Positions 29,813-31,696 of a stretch of 31,696 nt of DNA are shown one piece after another; position 1 is the first letter of the stretch, and each line of letters starts with the position of its first letter. A program made the translations under genes and the position numbers. The notes under the pieces are model-generated. The model was not told the origin of the DNA. It saw only the letters and a list, made by a program, of their open reading frames with translations, and searched no databases. This DNA comes from an uncultured Acetobacteraceae bacterium (GTDB lineage: Bacteria; Pseudomonadota; Alphaproteobacteria; Acetobacterales; Acetobacteraceae): positions 1 to 31,696 of the forward strand of contig CALGVL010000153.1 of the NCBI GenBank assembly GCA_937930165.1. Direction: 5' to 3'.

Positions 29813-30571
29813 TTGGACGAACTGGGCTTCCATCGCACCTTGCACCGGCCCGGCACGCTGCTGGATGTCGGCGCGCATGACGGCGCCTTCACCCTGCCCT
29901 TCGCGCAACTGCCGCACAGCCGCGTCCTGGCCTTCGAGCCGCTGCCTGCCGCCTTCGTCCGCCTCCGCGCCGCCTTCGGGGATGTGCCGCCGCCGCATGT
30001 GAGTTTGCGGCAGGAGGCGCTGGGTGACCAAAGCGGCGAGATCGCCCTGACCCTGCCCGTGCTGGACGGCGTGCCGCAGGAGCAATGGGCCTCCACCGCC
30101 AAGAGCTATGCCGCGCTCAGCGAGGCGCGCGTCACCGAGCTGCGCTACACTGTCCCGCTGCGCCGCCTGGACGAATTCGGCCTCACCGACCTGACCGCGG
30201 TGAAGCTGGATGCCGAGGGCGCGGAATACGAGGTGCTGCGCGGGGCGCGGGAGACGCTGCTGCGCTGCCGTCCCATCCTCTCCATCGAGATCGAGGAGCG
30301 GCACCGGCCGGGCTCCACCTATGCGGTGCCGGCCTATCTCGACGCGCTGGGCTATGACGCCTTCTGGGAATTCTGGGGCGACTGGCGGCCGCTCTCGACC
30401 TTCGACCGCGCCACCATGCAGCGCGGCAGCCCCAACCCGGCGGTCTTCGAAGCTTCCGACCCTTACGTCTTCGTCTTCTACTTCCTGCCGCGGGAGCATG
30501 CGGCGGCGATGCTGGCCCGTCTGCGGGAGGCCGAGAAGCACGCCGCCCTGCCCGCGGAACAACCCGCCTGA
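29813..30571 (+). CDS. FkbM-family SAM-dependent methyltransferase
   Basis: A 252-residue class I methyltransferase of the FkbM family, usually O-methylating sugars or lipids. SAM motif I is TLLDVGAHDGAFTLPFA (15-31), the acidic end of strand 2 is AFEPLPAAFVRL, and the family signature is VKLDAEGAEYEVLRGA (about 130-145), followed by RPILSIEIEERHR. The start is TTG at 29813, nine bases after the FMN reductase stop, with GAGGGG upstream; a later start would remove part of the fold before motif I. Probably cotranscribed with the reductase. Acceptor unknown. Confidence 0.88.
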   Translation: MDELGFHRTLHRPGTLLDVGAHDGAFTLPFAQLPHSRVLAFEPLPAAFVRLRAAFGDVPPPHVSLRQEALGDQSGEIALTLPVLDGVPQEQWASTAKSYAALSEARVTELRYTVPLRRLDEFGLTDLTAVKLDAEGAEYEVLRGARETLLRCRPILSIEIEERHRPGSTYAVPAYLDALGYDAFWEFWGDWRPLSTFDRATMQRGSPNPAVFEASDPYVFVFYFLPREHAAAMLARLREAEKHAALPAEQPA

Positions 30572-30631
30572 GGCTGCATCCGGGCGCCTCCCCACCCGTT
30601 CACCCAGGGACGCGAAGGGGAGAATTCCGAT

Positions 30632-31069
30632 ATGGCCAATGCATGGCGGACCTCGCTTGGCGAGATCCAGGACCACATGCCGGTCGTCGGCAGCGATGGC
30701 CGCCATCTCGGCACGGTGGACCGGGTGGAGGGCAACTACATCAAGCTGACCCGCAGCGATCCCGGTTCGGGCGGTGGGCACGAATACCTGCCGGTTTCGA
30801 CGGTGGCCGGATTGGATGGCGGGCTGGTGCGGCTCTCCATGCCGGCGGCGCAGGCGGCGGAGGCGCTGGTCTCCGAACCGGAGATGCAGCAGCGCCTGGA
30901 CCTCGACCCCGATGCCGGGGCGGCGCTTGGTCGCCCCGCTGATGACGAGCCGCATGGCAGCCGGGCCAAGGCGCATGGCGGGCCGAAGACGCAGCGGGAG
31001 CATGGGCAGAGCGGACAGGCGAGCGGCCCGCCCGGCCAGACCTCCTTCGGGGCGAAGCGGCCCGTTTGA
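30632..31069 (+). CDS. DUF2171 domain protein
   Basis: A 145-residue cytoplasmic protein. The first 70 residues form a PRC-barrel-like DUF2171 module (IQDHMPVVGSDGRHLGTVDR, then IKLTRSD and EYLPVSTVAGLDGGLVRLSM). The C-terminal half is a hydrophilic, Gly/Gln/His-rich tail that looks disordered (HGQSGQASGPPGQTSFGAKR). Such proteins are common in Acetobacteraceae and other alphaproteobacteria; their role is unknown, with stress tolerance often assumed. AAGGGGAGAA precedes the ATG. It is convergent with epmA. Confidence 0.85.
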   Translation: MANAWRTSLGEIQDHMPVVGSDGRHLGTVDRVEGNYIKLTRSDPGSGGGHEYLPVSTVAGLDGGLVRLSMPAAQAAEALVSEPEMQQRLDLDPDAGAALGRPADDEPHGSRAKAHGGPKTQREHGQSGQASGPPGQTSFGAKRPV

Positions 31070-31086
31070 GGCGTCCGATCGGCGAA

Positions 31087-31100
31087 GGGCCGAATGGCCC
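31087..31100. terminator. Convergent-gene hairpin
   Basis: GGGCC-GAAT-GGCCC (31087-31100) is a perfect 5-bp stem with tetraloop, enclosed by a wider CCGAT/ATCGG pairing, in the 59-base gap between the DUF2171 gene and epmA. No T-run. A modest candidate for a shared terminator. Confidence 0.4.
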
Positions 31101-31128
31101 GAAACCGTGAATCGGCCGCCAGGAGATC

Positions 31129-31696
31129 CTATGCCTGCATCGGCAGCCAGAGCACGTCGCTGATCCGCCGCGCGCCTGAGGCCAGCATGGCCAGCCGGTC
31201 GAAGCCCAGGGCGATGCCGCTGCCCGCCGGCATCCCGTGCTCCAGGGCGGCGAGGAAGTCCTCGTCCACCGGCCAGCCCTCGCCATAGAGGCGCTGGCGC
31301 TCGGCGCAGTCATGGGTGAAGCGGGCGCGCTGCTCGGCGGGATCCGTTAGCTCGTCAAAGGCATTGGCGAGTTCCAGCCCGGCCACGAACAATTCGAAGC
31401 GCAGCGCGGCACGCGGTTCGGCCGGGTCGCGGCGGGCGAGGGCGGCCTGCGGCGCGGGCCAATGCGTCAGGAAGCTGGCGCGGGCGCGGCCGAGATTCGG
31501 CTCGATCCGTTCCAGGACCAGGCGGAAGAACAGGTCCTCCCAGCCCTCGCCCTCGCGCGGCGGCACGCCGATGCGGGCGGCGGCGGCGCGCAGGGCGGCG
31601 GCATCGCCTTCCCCTTCTGGCGTCACCGTCGCCAGGATGTCCAGGCCGTTGCACCAGCGGCGGAAGGCCTCGGCCATGGTGATGCGCTCGAAGGGT
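31129..31696 (-). CDS. epmA: EF-P lysine-lysyltransferase EpmA, 5' part outside window
   Basis: The paralogue of class II lysyl-tRNA synthetase (GenX/PoxA/YjeA) that attaches beta-lysine to elongation factor P, helping ribosomes through polyproline. The window holds the last 189 codons; the frame runs off the right edge, reading PFERITMAEAF first, so the ATG at 31677 is internal. Class II motifs are visible: a motif-2-distal stretch FELFVAGLELANAFDELTDP and motif 3 GSGIALGFDRLAMLASGARR with the catalytic Arg, ending SDVLWLPMQ. There is no N-terminal anticodon-binding domain in this family, consistent with what is seen. efp and epmB would be expected beyond the edge. Confidence 0.93.
   Translation of the reverse strand, partial: PFERITMAEAFRRWCNGLDILATVTPEGEGDAAALRAAAARIGVPPREGEGWEDLFFRLVLERIEPNLGRARASFLTHWPAPQAALARRDPAEPRAALRFELFVAGLELANAFDELTDPAEQRARFTHDCAERQRLYGEGWPVDEDFLAALEHGMPAGSGIALGFDRLAMLASGARRISDVLWLPMQA

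Noticed and set aside
1..31696. CRISPR array, prophage or defence island
   Set aside because: No regularly spaced repeats, no phage structural or integrase genes, and no restriction, toxin-antitoxin or other defence families were recognised anywhere in the window.

Overview
The window reads as chromosomal DNA of a very GC-rich alphaproteobacterium, most likely Acetobacteraceae (Roseomonas or a close relative). This is inference. It rests on roughly 70% GC with G/C in almost every third codon position, two Bug-type (tripartite tricarboxylate) solute receptors, the alphaproteobacterial order zapA / 6S RNA / 5-formyl-THF cyclo-ligase / ymdB, and a class I aldolase gene followed directly by thiE. 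No rRNA, intact tRNA or CRISPR array was seen.

Layout. (1) 1-1083: a Bug receptor gene broken by two single-base deletions, ending at a perfect hairpin shared with the convergent operon. (2) 1089-6805, minus strand: a tight three-gene heavy-metal RND efflux operon (adaptor, pump, outer-membrane channel; czcB-czcA-czcC order). It diverges from (3) 7319-10879, a very large MHYT / four-PAS hybrid histidine kinase with no DNA-binding response regulator beside it. (4) 10880-11528: a gene-poor gap with an orphan intrinsic terminator and a scrap resembling a PaaX regulator. (5) 11529-14177: FAD hydroxylase, DUF2848 protein and GntR regulator, a likely small catabolic operon. (6) 14421-16757: a frameshifted core-2/I-branching-type glycosyltransferase and an intact GT-B glycosyltransferase. 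(7) 16779-20110: an exported alpha/beta hydrolase divergent from argG, which is followed 11 bases later by a six-helix potassium channel with a C-terminal zinc ribbon. (8) 20200-23059: a second Bug receptor, two small unknown genes, a decayed MscS channel with internal deletions, and a PaiB-type FMN-binding protein.

(9) 23171-27667: conserved core genes, namely ymdB, fau, 6S RNA, zapA and a coiled-coil partner on the minus strand, then an unknown protein, fructose-bisphosphate aldolase and thiE on the plus strand. (10) 27634-29170: a lower-GC foreign patch holding IS66 and IS6 transposase tails and an intact, solitary organomercurial lyase (merB) with its catalytic Cys/Asp/Cys set. The IS66 tail supplies the last codons and stop of thiE. 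(11) 29240-31696: NADPH-dependent FMN reductase, FkbM methyltransferase, a DUF2171 protein and the 3' part of epmA.

Two themes stand out. Metal and stress functions recur (RND pump, MHYT sensor, merB, ion channels) without forming one locus. An unusual share of accessory genes is broken or internally deleted (Bug, GT14, MscS, IS66, IS6, PaaX-like scrap), while core genes are intact. I see no convincing wholly new multi-gene system. The best leads are the zinc-ribbon channel joined to argG, the lone merB, the MHYT kinase facing the efflux operon, and the orphan terminator near 11.27 kb.
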